From NCBI GenBank assembly GCA_039519185.1, contig CM076848.1:28191917-28255916 (forward strand): a DNA stretch of 64,000 bases, given 5' to 3'. Both the position numbers and the translations under genes were made by a program. The stretch comes from Astragalus membranaceus (Eukaryota > Streptophyta > Magnoliopsida > Fabales > Fabaceae). The notes beneath the pieces are model-generated. The model saw nothing but the letters and a program-made list of their open reading frames with translations. It was not told the DNA's origin and searched no databases. Each line of letters opens with the position of its first letter. The stretch's first letter is position 1. Positions 1 to 10,717 of this stretch are shown in pieces.

Positions 1-530
1 GGCCTAGTCCCCCCTTATGCTTTTTGTATTGTTTTTTATTTTTTAATAAATTCGGGCCTGTTGCTTAAAAAAAAAGTAGTGTTTTTAATGGTTTAAAAAA
101 AAAGCCTTTAATTAGTTTGCTTCTTTCAAGTCTGAAATTCTGTTTTTTTTTTGGGGAAGTTGATGCCAATGGCTGAAAGCTGAATCACCGCCGTTTGACC
201 ATGCTACATGCATGCATGTGTGTATCCGCACACTACTCCCCACAATTTAGCACCGAAATTTATCAAAGGTGTCAGTGTCACTGATCAAGTCCAAGTTCAT
301 TGCCTTTTCAATAAGAGCTCTTTTTGCGGTCATCATTACTTCCCTTTCATGTTTGATTGGATCCACGCTTGGAGAGTAAGAGTGCCCATTTTGGTAGGAC
401 ATCAATTGAGCTACTGCTTCTACGTCATTGTTTCTCTCCGTTCAGTCAATCAGCAAGGATTTATTTTTTTTCTTTCCATGACTGCCGTGAGATACTCCAT
501 TTTCTGCCATGTTCGGATCTGAATTCTTTG
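1..530. other. Unassigned flank left of the first Copia element
   Basis: AT-rich sequence with homopolymer runs. I recognise no gene or repeat family here, and the short open frames have no family resemblance. The last bases before the Copia LTR (ctttg, 526-530) are the left half of its probable target duplication. Confidence 0.5.
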
Positions 531-1212
531 TGTGATGATGGCACCTTAGTCAGTTAGGAAGTTTTCAGTTTGTTTGTTATTCTGTTTCCTTCGATTAGTT
601 TTTCTGTTAGAAGTACAACTGAATCTGTTATGGGCGCCTTGGCGCCTAGGTCTCAGCTTTGGTGTGTATATATACTTGTATGTAGTCATTGCAATGGATA
701 CAGAAGGAAGATAGAATTCAGAACACAAGGGAAAGAGTGGAGAGAAACACAAGGGAACTTTGGGACAAGGGAAGTGAAGGGGATTCAATTTGGGTAGAAC
801 AAATTGTAATTCATCATTCCAAGAAAGATTCAATACATTGGACTTAAGCACATTGACTTAGTCCCCCAGATGTAGGAATTGTTGATTCCGAACTGGGTGA
901 TCAAATCTTGGTGTTTTCTTATCTCTTTCTATCTTGTTCTTAATTCTGATCACTGTTTCATTGAACCTTTGATACCTCTGTTTTTGGTGCCCAGTCACTA
1001 GGCGCCAACTCTGTGCATAGCCAGAGTTCTTGTTCCGCTGCAGAATCTTGCCTGTCATAGGGCATCAGGCGTCCCCGTGCCATAAGTGTCGAAGCATCAC
1101 GCTGTCGAACTGTGTTGCACGTTGTCGAACTGTGTTACACTGCACAGAATCCTTGTCGGATTCTGTTGTCTTGGCAACACTTGGCGCCCGATTAGAGGGA
1201 TCTCTCTCGACA
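531..1212 (+). repeat. 5' LTR of the first Copia element
   Basis: 682 bp, TG...CA, nearly identical to 19521-20188. A TATA-like run lies near 666-673. GGCGCC occurs repeatedly in the LTR. It carries an extra 20-bp repeat of the gtcgaactgtgtt segment near 1107-1135 that the 3' copy lacks. Confidence 0.92.
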
Positions 1213-1214
1213 AC

Positions 1215-1227
1215 TGGTATCAAGAGC
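1215..1227 (+). other. Primer binding site, initiator tRNA-Met type
   Basis: TGGTATCAAGAGC lies two bases after the 5' LTR, matching the usual Copia PBS complementary to initiator tRNA-Met. Confidence 0.85.
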
Positions 1228-1250
1228 ATCTATTGAGAAAGATTAATCCT

Positions 1251-2257
1251 ATGGAGATGGCGAAATTCAACATTGAGAAATTCAATGGAAAGAATGACTT
1301 TGGGCTATGGAGAATGAAGATGAGAGCAATGCTTGTTCATCAAGGTTTGGAAGAAGCATTGGAAGGTGAAAGCAAGCTTCCAGAATCAATGTCAGAAAAG
1401 GAGAAGAGGGAGATACTGAACAAAGCCTACAGTGCCATCATTCTTTGTCTTAGAGATAAGGTACTTAGGGAAATTTCTAAAGAAAAATCTGCTGCTGCTA
1501 TTTGGTTGAAGTTAGAGAGTCTTTATATGACTAAGACTTTAGCAAATAAATTGTATCTCAAACAGAAAATGTACACTTTCAAAATGAATCAGGGAACATC
1601 TATAGGAGATCACATAGATGAGTTCAATAGATTGATTTTAGATCTTGAAAACATAGATATCAAGGTCGAAGATGAGGATCAAGCATTACTTCTGATCTGA
1701 TCCCTACCAAGCTCTTATGATACCCTAGTTGATACACTTGTCTATGGGAGAGATTCTTTAAGCCTTGAGGAAGTTCAAAGTGCCCTCATGTCTAAAGAAC
1801 TCTCCAAGAAAGGAAATCAGAGGGATACTGACCAAGGTGAGACTCTAATGGTCAGAGGCAGATCAGATAAGAGAGAAGGTAGGGGGAAAGGTAAATCAAG
1901 ATCCAAGTCAAGGCCTAAACACAATAGGTGCTATATCTGTGATAAGGAGGGACACTTCAAGAAGAACTGTCCTGAGAAAAATCACAAGAAGGGCCAAAAC
2001 AAAGAAGAAACTGGAAGTGCTTCTGTAGCAACTGATGGCTATGATAGCTGTGAGCTATTGTTTGCTGCAGGCACTGAAAACTGTGAAGATCTGGCTACCA
2101 CCAGTGACACAGATTGTGAAATAATGGACACTGCAAGTGAAGACAGTGGAAATGTCTGTGTTGCCGGTGATGAACAAAGGATAGAATCAAATTCAACAGC
2201 CACAACAGCAGGAGATGATGACTGGGTCCTTGACTCAGGTTGTTCCTATCACATGTG
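1251..2257 (+). pseudogene. Copia gag and start of protease (interrupted)
   Basis: Begins with ATG at 1251 just after the PBS. The first 150 residues are a Tnt1-like capsid region (AKFNIEKFNGKNDFG...). The open frame is broken by TGA at 1698-1700 and resumes in the same frame. A basic stretch is followed by the zinc knuckle CYICDKEGHFKKNC near 1930-1970, a Ser/Asp-rich linker, then the protease active-site motif DSGCSYHM at about 2230-2256. The frame then enters the LTR of the nested element; the continuation after 16373 reads on in frame as PRREWF. Not functional because of the stop and the insertion. Confidence 0.85.
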
Positions 2258-5200
2258 TGTTGCACCCCAAAAAATCCGGTTCGGACTTCTCATTGTACAA
2301 CGTGGAAAAGGTATGGAGCCGCCACCAATATTTTAATTTTAAGACCAAAACATTGAAAAAATGTCTTTTAGACAAGGCAGATGGTCTTTCGAAAACTAGA
2401 GATATGGGTTCGGGGGTCGGTTAGGCATAGGGAAGGTTTTAGCACCCCACGCCTCCTTTCTACCGAAAGGGAACCTTTAATTAAATGTGTGGTTTGAAGT
2501 GTTGATTTGAAAATGCTTTTATTTTGCCTCTTTATTGAAAAGGGAGTGAGAAGACTTAATGAAAATTTTTATTTTTGGCGCTTGACGAGAGTTGGCCTCT
2601 CGCTCCTACGTATCTCCTGGTGCGATGGAGAATTCAAAGCTACGTAGTTCTTGGTTGTCCTAAAAAGATTTTTGTTTTTTAGTCTGTTTAGATGAGTTTT
2701 CGCAGTAGGAGTGAGGATTCGCGATGACCAAACAACAACGGTTTAGAGTGGCCGCGCTACTAACTCTTTTGAAAATGAAATTATCATTAACAACCAAACG
2801 GCAACGGCGCGAGTGATCATTAACGATAATCGGTTTTGCTTTTGATTCGAGTGTTCGCGACGACCAAACAACAACGGTTTAGAGTGGCCGCGCTACTAAC
2901 TCTTTTGAAAATGAAATTATCATTAACAACCAAACGGCAACGGCGCGAGTGATCATTAATGATAATCGGTTTTTATTTTAGATGATCAAAAAAGGCTTTC
3001 GCAATCGAATTAATTTTGGTTTGTTGTGCTTGACGAGGACGTGACTCGCTCCTACGTATCCCAAATGGGAATCAAAGCGACGTAGTTCTAGCTCTTTGGT
3101 TTTGAAAAGGTTTTCGAAGTAGGACGAGCATTAGCGAATGATTAAACTAACTAAGGTTATGGGTAATCATCGCTAAGTACTCATGCGAAATTGAAGACCG
3201 TTCATAGAGATCAAACTAACAAAAGTTATGGGTGACCTCCACTACTTGCTTATTTTTGTTTATTGAAAATGCTTCGAAAATTAATGGGTTTGGAAAAGAG
3301 TTTTTTAGAAAATAAATAAATCATTTTCAATTGAATTCTATGTCCAAAACCAAATGCAAAATGAATGAATGAAGTTCAAACATATTCAACTAATCAAGCG
3401 ATCATGAACATGTTGACCATCAACTAAGATTAAGCATGCCGATATAATCAAGAGATTTAATTGTCAAAGATGCGAGACAAAGTTCTCAAAACAATTGTGT
3501 TTGTGTGTGAAGGGGAATTGCTACACAAGTTGGGAGCAATCTCAAGAGGGGCACATATATCTCCATGCTACACATGTTGGTAGTCTTATAAGGGCACATG
3601 ATTGTGCAAAAGGGTTTGTGCACAATTAAGTCAAGACATTCAAATGGCATCAAGGACAAAGAAATACAATTAATCATAGGTATAGAGTATTCTAGGTTAG
3701 GTGAATGAACATGTGAAAATGAATGCAAGATATCATGTTAATGAATGCATGATCATATGATAATGAATGCAAGACATGATATTAATGGATGCATGAACAT
3801 GTAAGAGAGTATGAGAATGCAAGAGGCATAAGCATATATGAATGCATGAACATGTAAGCATATGAAAGTATGCAAGCATTAATGTGCAAACATAAGAATG
3901 TGTCACACAAGTGATGAAATGCAAAGTGTGAAAATGTTTTGGGTATTTTTTGCAAATTGACAAGTAGTAAAACTTTTAGTAAAAAGTTAGTGAATGGTAA
4001 AGTACAAATGCATGAGGCAAATGGTATTTACTTAATGAAAGGGTAAAGTAAAAATGTAAAAAAAAGTAAATGGTAATTACTTAATGAAATTGTAAAGTAA
4101 AAATGTAAAAAAAAGTAAATGGTAATTACTTAATGAAATGGTAAAGTAAAAATGTAAAAAGGTGGTTAAAAGTCAAAAACACACTAACACAATTACACTT
4201 ATCTACACAAGATCAAACAACACATTTTGAGCACTAAAATATGCACAAATATGGGCTCTATGGCCGAACCCCTATATGAGCATAAACACCAAATTTTTCA
4301 TGCCAAAACTCATAATCAACACATAGAACAAATCATGCAAATCAAGCACATCATGCATTTTATTTACATAAATCAAGGAGTGAAAAGAAAGCAACAAAAA
4401 CCCTAAATTCTAAGGCTCAAAACCGAAACCCCTACACCCATAAATCAAGCCAAAATTCAACTTGCAAGTTATGATATGAACAAGAAGATGCATATAATAT
4501 GTGAAAGCCCTCTATTTATGGAAAAGTGAGAAAATGAGTGTGAAAATACAAACTACATGGTTAAAACACAAGAAAATTCCCCTCAAGGCCAAGGACTCAT
4601 TGCCAACACCCAAGACTCCCAATGTCCTTGTCATAATGTTGGAAACAAGTCCTCTAAGCCTTTTGAGAAAGGAAAGAGGAGTAGAAGAAAGATTTACATG
4701 TTAATAATTAAAATGCAAGAGATAATAGGCTTACCTCAAGAAATAACTAGAAAAGGAATAAAGATGTAAAATAGGTGCAAGAACACTTGAAGAACACTTG
4801 AAGAACACCTCCAACAATCTAGATCCTTACGCAAATCCTCTTCCTTGGGTGGATTTTGATGAAACTTGGATGATTATGGAAGCTTGGAAGGAGAGTTATT
4901 GAATAGATGAAGGATTATCAAGCTTTGGTATTTTATGGTTGAAGAAATTGTGTAGAGAAGATGGAGGAGAGGGTTTCGGTTTTTTTGAGAGAGAGGAGAG
5001 GAGAGTATTGTGTGCTAGGGTCAAAAAAATCAGAGTAGCCTCAAGCTCTCATGGGTTAAGGGTTGTGAGAGGGAAGTAAAGGAATTAGTGTGTATTTTGT
5101 GGTGTAGAGAGAAGGAAGGTAAAAACATGTTGTGTATTCAAAGGTGTGCTTGATGAAAGGCTTGATGTGAACTTGATGTGGGCTGAAGGTGATGGGAGGC

Positions 5201-5779
5201 GTGGAGCTTGAGGGTGGAGTGAGGGAGATGGTTTGCTTGTGAAATTGGTGCTTACTTTGGCCAAAAATGGATAAAAGCAAAAAGCACCTAAAAGGAATTA
5301 GCCCTAATTCTAAAAATACAATAAACATCCAATATTATTTTATTATTCATTTTTCATTTTTGATTTCAGATTTCATATTTTTAATTATATATATTTTTTG
5401 AGCCTTTTTGAAAAAAAACGTTACAATTGACCAAAATACCCTTTTTGACGCTAAAACCCTAATTTGCCCGAAAAATGCGTTTCCACTTCAAAAATGAATC
5501 TATAACCCTAGAAATGACCTCTAGAATCTTAGAATGCATGCTCAATGACCTTCATGAGGAATTATCATTTTTATTGTGAAATGACCAAAATACCCTTTTG
5601 GACTCAAAAAAACCTAATTTACCCAAAAAGTGCATTTCAACTCTAAAAATGATTTTAGAAACTTTGGAATGACTTTTAGGACTCAAAATGCAATGCATGA
5701 TGCTTCTCACTCCTCAACTTATTTATTGTTGTGGAAAATTAGGGTTTTGATCTAAGCTGGACAAAATTGGGGTATGACA
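2258..5779 (-). repeat. 3' LTR (left) of the Ogre-derived element
   Basis: 3522 bp. 2258-3092 matches 12594-13428 without indels and with about nine substitutions by eye. From 3093 to 5779 it is only loosely alignable to the other LTR, although both reach the same terminal ggacaaaattggggtatgac motif. Contains two tandem copies of a ~130-bp module (about 2705-2975), two fixed-loop hairpins (3131-3239), two copies of the ACGTA twin-hairpin module (2586-2647, 3034-3085) and a ~55-bp tandem of taaagtaaaaatgtaaaaa units near 4040-4160. Confidence 0.88.
3131..3239. repeat. Two fixed-loop hairpins in the left Ogre LTR
   Basis: Hairpin 1: arm TTAGCGAATGATT (3131-3143), 21-nt loop containing CTAAGGTTATGGG, arm AATCATCGCTAA (3165-3176); 12 pairs with one bulged A. 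Hairpin 2: GAGATC (3207-3212), the same loop type, GACCTC (3234-3239), one mismatch. They are related to the four units at 13480-13788. Confidence 0.7.
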
Positions 5780-5792
5780 GCTGCCCCTCTTT
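5780..5792 (-). other. Polypurine tract of the Ogre-derived element
   Basis: On the minus strand AAAGAGGGGCAGC directly precedes the TGTCATACCCC start of the 3' LTR, in the usual place for second-strand priming. It fixes the minus orientation. Confidence 0.75.
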
Positions 5793-8700
5793 ATTTGGAT
5801 TTTACCAAGAAATATGAATTGCGCGAGACATATTTCGAAGGTAAAATAGAAATAAAGAATTCAGAAATTATACCAATTTTGTCCATTTGGAGAAACCCGA
5901 ATTTTCTCCCTCTTTTTTGGAAAGGTAGACACTTTCGTGTCGATGCGAAAACAGTAAATGAACACTATCGTGCTGACAGAAAAGGTAAAATAGGCACTTG
6001 CGTGCATACAGAAAAGTAAAACGGGCACTTGGCATGCAGACAGAAAAGTAAAACGGGCACTTGGCGTGCAGAAAGCGGTAAATTGGGAATTCGGAGGCTG
6101 CCTAAAACCTTCTAACGGACTCTTGTCGAGTCCGAGCTCTGGGGGGGTGGCCTTTTCGAGCGACCGATCAACATCAGGTCCGGAACTGATTTGATCAATG
6201 GATTTACGCTATGCCTTAGGCTGACACAACTAATCCGAAGGACTTGACGAAGTCTGATGGATCCATTGCGTGCTCGTACACAATGTTGTGATCTGTGGAA
6301 GGAGTTCACTAACTCGGTGGGAGTTCACTAACTCTGTGGGAGTTCACTAACTCTGTTGAGGGAGTTTACTAACTCAGGGTTGATGGAGTTTACTAACTCG
6401 GGGTTGATGATTTTCTAAAAATGAGATTTTTGGGATTCTCTGGTCCGAAGTAACTTTTCTCTTGGATGGTGCATGAAATGCGTGCACTTGCATGTTTGGG
6501 GTGCACATGAATGCAATGATTGACTTTGGTGGGATGCCTGTTCTGTTTGATTTTTCTCTTCTTTTCCTTTTGTTATTCTTTCGCTCTTCTGAGATGCGAG
6601 TTTGAAGGCGTAATGTACTGTTTGATGCCATGGAGTGATGACTGGTATGGATGATATGAGAATGATGAATGATGTGAAAATGTTGTGTTCTTTTATGTTC
6701 CGTCTTCTGTGATTTTCTTCTCTCCTTTCTTATTTGCTCTTTTTTTCTATGGAATGCAGATATCTATGTAAATGGAGTGTGAATGTATGTTATGCAAAGT
6801 GTATGTGATGTGATGATTTCAATGGAATGATGGATGCTATGAGATGCTATTTTTGATTTTCTTCCTTTTTATTTTGGTTAAGGATCAACAATTCAAGTGC
6901 CTACAAGTAAAACATCCTAATCCCCAAGGATTAAGGTGAGCACCAAAGCCCTACAAGATAACAACCTAATCCCTGAGGATCCAGGCGAGCACTAAAACCC
7001 TACAAGATAACAACCTAATCCCTAAGGGTCCAGGCGAGCACCGAAGCCCTACAAGATAACAACCTAATCCCTAAGGATCCAGGCGAGCACTGAAGCCCTA
7101 CAAGATAACAACCTAATCCCTAAGGATCCAAGCGAGCACTGAAGCCCTACAAGATAACAACCTAATCCCTAAGGGTTAAGGCGAGCACTAAAGCCCTACA
7201 AGCGGCCAACTTTAGGCGACCCCCTCATGTGCTGAGATAGCTGGTTAAAGAATTTTTCCTATTTGTCTTTTTGCTATGTGAGGATGCAAATGCAGTATTT
7301 TGATGCATGATATGACAAAATTTTTTTGGGGTATTCAAATACTTTTTTTGTGAATATTTTCATAATGATGAGACGCGAGACTTTGGATGCAAAAGTGGGG
7401 GTGAATTTGATCATCCTTTTTCTTTGGAAAAACTAGTTTTGATTTAAACCGCGGTATTCTCAAGGTTATTATTTACAAGCAAACCCATTTATGTTTTCCT
7501 CCATTCCATGATAACTGAACCTTCAATAACAATCTCGTGCTTTCTCTATGAAACATTGCCAAGTGAACACACATGAACATGCAGACGCCAGGTGAGTGTT
7601 TGGGATGAATGCCAGACTGCCCCCAATTCGGGCCTTCGGCGACTGTGAATGAATGACTTGCTCCTGTCCGGAGTGTGAAAGGAAGCGGAGTGAAAGAGCA
7701 AATACGCAGGAACTAGTGCCATGGCTGACACCGGGTGAAAGGATGAATGGCCATGGATGGACACTGAACAGACTCTCCCCGGACTAGGGTGGGCAGGTTG
7801 TGAAGAGAATACCCCAACTTTTAGATCTGAGTGGTGTTCTCAGTGAAAATCTTTGGTTCTCTGTGAATGTCTCAACTTTTGGCATGAAAGAAACCTTACT
7901 TGGTGATCACTAAACCTTGTTTTAATGCAACTTGAGTGTGTTTTGGAGTGCAAGTCCCTCTTTTTTTTATTTTGTCAGCTTTCTTTTTTCTGACTGTTCG
8001 TTTTTGTTTCCTCAGTTCTCTTTTTTTCTGAGGGTTTATTCTTTCTTGATCAGCTTTCTTTTTTCTGATCGTTTGTTTTTTCTTTTGAGCAAACACATTG
8101 TACATAGATAAGCTTGTTCGTCCTAAAATTAGAATCTGAGAGAACAAAAGCAATCGGTCATTGATCGGAATGGACTTTTCAGGATTGTGGTGTTTTGTGG
8201 AGGAAGGATAGTTATGCTTAATGAAGTGTTTGAGGCTAATGGGAGGATGAGTTTTGTTCGGCGTTGGTTGACGGTTAACGGTCTATGAGGGAGATGGTTA
8301 TTGGGCTTATTTGGGCTTTGTTAAGGCAAATTTGTGTCTCATGGTAGAATGGCTGAGGGGTTTGGTGTTGGGGCCAAAGGAAGTGTTTGAAGGTTTATGG
8401 AACCAGGTGTTGGAAGATTTATCGAGACAAGGGTCTCTTGTGCTTTGTGGCAACATGTATCAGCTCACAACTTATTATTTTTTGTCTTTTTGATTTTTTT
8501 TTTGACTCATTTGTTTCATTTTTCAGACTTTTCTTCTTTCTTTGCTTTTGAGTCGAGTGAGCTGATGCACTATTTTTGTTTTTGATATTTGAAGTGATCC
8601 TTGTCTAGGGTGATTAGAGGGTATATTTTCGAGTTTGGTTTTTCTTGGCTTAAGGTAGGTAGGAAAGGGACTTTCTGGGATTTTGGGTTCTTGAGGGTAT

Positions 8701-9334
8701 AGGGAGGTGGCCACACTTCATCTCAAATCCCGATGGCTTATTTATTTTTGTAAAACAAGATAACGGTTCATCTATCTATATGTGTTTGCTCCTTTCTTTG
8801 CATTTTTTCTCTTTTTTTTTATGCCCTAACTTTTGCCTGGACCGCCCTTTGCGGGTTTTCGATCCATCGGGCGCTTTTTTTTGCCTAGGCCGCCCTTTGC
8901 GGGTTTTCCACCTAGCGAGCTTATTTTCTTGTTTATTATTATCTTTTGAAAGACTTGCACTGAAGGAATATGATATTAACAAGGAAAATTAGTGATCACA
9001 GTCTTGCCCCAGCATGGAGGACTTAAAGCGTTAGACTGAACTAAAAGTCAAATATGCACTGATGGACTTATGATAAAACAGGGCAATGACGATCTTGAAC
9101 AAAAGTGACTGAAAAGGGTAACTTTTATAAATGACGATGCTGACAAGGAAACATGTGCCCTTATTGAAATATCCTAAGGCCTTGGGCAGAGCCAGAGGAT
9201 TGCACTACATAAAATTTGCTTTGAACTGAAAACTACGTGAAAATGCATGACGAAGACACAAATGCTTGACGATCAACACCTCGATCTTCTTCAACTACTG
9301 CCATCCCGGCCTGACAGCCCTGATCTCAAAGGGT
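5793..9334 (-). other. 3' internal region of the Ogre derivative, no pol
   Basis: About 3.5 kb between the gag stop and the PPT, where protease-RT-RNase H-integrase would lie in a complete element. I see no reading frame longer than about 90 codons on the sense strand and no RT or integrase motif. Visible structure: short direct repeats of ggcacttgg(c/t)gtgcag near 5990-6070 and of gggagttcactaactc near 6300-6400, the 49-bp array at 6901-7195, and two ~50-bp copies of a ccgccctttgcgggtttt segment at about 8838-8910. Confidence 0.65.
6901..7195. repeat. Tandem array, six ~49-bp units
   Basis: Units start at 6901, 6951, 7000, 7049, 7098 and 7147, each beginning ctacaag and containing aacaacctaatccct and aggcgagcac. 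The period is 49 (first unit 50). It lies in the non-coding 3' half of the Ogre derivative; such minisatellites are common in long Ogre untranslated regions. Confidence 0.9.
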
Positions 9335-10717
9335 TTAGTCCTTCACCTCCTCATCAAAGGTCAACTGTTTTGTATCAATAAGATCCTGAACCGACTGCTT
9401 CAAAGGATGACAGTTCTCAGTAGAGTGACCAATTGCCCCAGAATGGAATTCACAGGTAGCCTTTGCATTATACCTTCTTGGGAATGGAGGTTGGACTGGC
9501 TTCATCCCACGAGGAGAGATCAACCTATGGTTGATTAGATAGCTGCACAAATCAGTGTACGACACAGGAATGGGGTCGTACTGACGTGACTTTCCTTGTC
9601 CCACTATAGCATTGATTTCTCCATTTTTCCTTGCGGGCAAATCACTAGCATTGTCGGCGCCAGTAGGATTGCAGGGGATTCTTCCTCTCTTCATCCCGAC
9701 TTCAAGTCTTGCCCCTACTTTGATCACATCTGAGAAGCTTGAGGACCCACTTCCAACCAGACGTTCATAGAAAACAGCTGGGAGAGTCTCCATAAACATG
9801 TACACCATCTCCTTTTCAGTCAATGGTGGCTTCACCTGAGCAGCTATGCTCCTCCATCTTTGAGCATATTCCTTAAAGGACTCATGATCTTTCTTGCTCA
9901 TATACTGCAGCTGAATCCGATCTGGAGCCACGTTTTTGTTGTATTCGTACTCCTTTAAGAAAGCTTCAGAAAGGTCCTTCCAACTGTGGACGTCGGAAGG
10001 CTGCAACTGCATGTACCAATCCAGAGATGCCCCAGTTAGGCTGTACTGGAAGTAGTGGATGAGCAGTTTGTCGTCGTGATTGTATGCGGTCATCCTTCGG
10101 GCGTACATGGTTACGTGTCTATTTGGGCAGCTGGTACCACAATATTGGTCAAAGACTGGCACCTTCATCTTTGGGGGAATAACCAAGTCTGGAACAAGAC
10201 ATAGATCACGGACGTCTTTAGCTTTGGTCTTTGAATCCTCTATGGCTTTTAAGCGCTTTTCCAACTCATGCAACTGATCTCTGGGTTGAGAGTTCTCAAA
10301 TAGGTGACCTTGAGGATCACTATCCATATTGAAAAGAGAAACTTCACGTGGATCAACACCTCCCAGGGCATGAGCAGGATAATTAACCCCAGATCCCGGA
10401 TGGGGAATAGCAGTCACAGCTTCAGCGGGTCCCGAGGTAGGAAGAATGGTTGCGGCCCCACCTGGGTTTACAACAGCAGTACCTTCGGTAGTGGTCCCGT
10501 TTTTCAAAGCTTGCAGGGTGCCCATCATTTCAGTCATCTGCATTCTTATCGCATCCATCTGCATTTCTATCACCCCGACTTTATTATTTAACGCCTGATT
10601 CTCTTGGACTAGTGCCTGATTCCCTTGGACTAGCTGCTTGAGGACTTCCATAATCGGATTATCTAGACCTGAATTGCCGGGATTCTCAATCACTAGGTTT
10701 CCTTGATTGGTCGCCAT
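9335..10717 (-). CDS. gag: Ogre/Tat-type Gag polyprotein, 460 aa
   Basis: Structural capsid/nucleocapsid protein that would package the element RNA. The open frame extends upstream to 10783 without an ATG; the first Met (MATNQG) is at 10717, giving 460 residues. The N-terminal part has a coiled-coil-like run (VLKQLVQGNQALVQENQAL). The centre (about residues 180-370) fits the retrotransposon gag domain, with YFQYSLTGASLDWYMQL, SFKEYAQRWRSIAAQV and ETLPAVFYERLVG. Near the C-terminus is CEFHSGAIGHSTENCHPLK, the Ogre-type metal-binding element. The frame ends in TFDEEVKD with no fused protease. It is intact while its host Copia frame is broken, so it may be fairly young or under constraint. Confidence 0.85.
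   Translation of the reverse strand: MATNQGNLVIENPGNSGLDNPIMEVLKQLVQGNQALVQENQALNNKVGVIEMQMDAIRMQMTEMMGTLQALKNGTTTEGTAVVNPGGAATILPTSGPAEAVTAIPHPGSGVNYPAHALGGVDPREVSLFNMDSDPQGHLFENSQPRDQLHELEKRLKAIEDSKTKAKDVRDLCLVPDLVIPPKMKVPVFDQYCGTSCPNRHVTMYARRMTAYNHDDKLLIHYFQYSLTGASLDWYMQLQPSDVHSWKDLSEAFLKEYEYNKNVAPDRIQLQYMSKKDHESFKEYAQRWRSIAAQVKPPLTEKEMVYMFMETLPAVFYERLVGSGSSSFSDVIKVGARLEVGMKRGRIPCNPTGADNASDLPARKNGEINAIVGQGKSRQYDPIPVSYTDLCSYLINHRLISPRGMKPVQPPFPRRYNAKATCEFHSGAIGHSTENCHPLKQSVQDLIDTKQLTFDEEVKD

Noticed and set aside
6901..7195. CRISPR-like spaced repeats
   Set aside because: The units are contiguous tandem repeats without unique spacers, in plant retrotransposon DNA.
8776..8992. Pair of opposite-strand open frames around ccgccctttgcgggtttt
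   Set aside because: They arise from a short direct repeat in non-coding Ogre sequence; no homology recognised.
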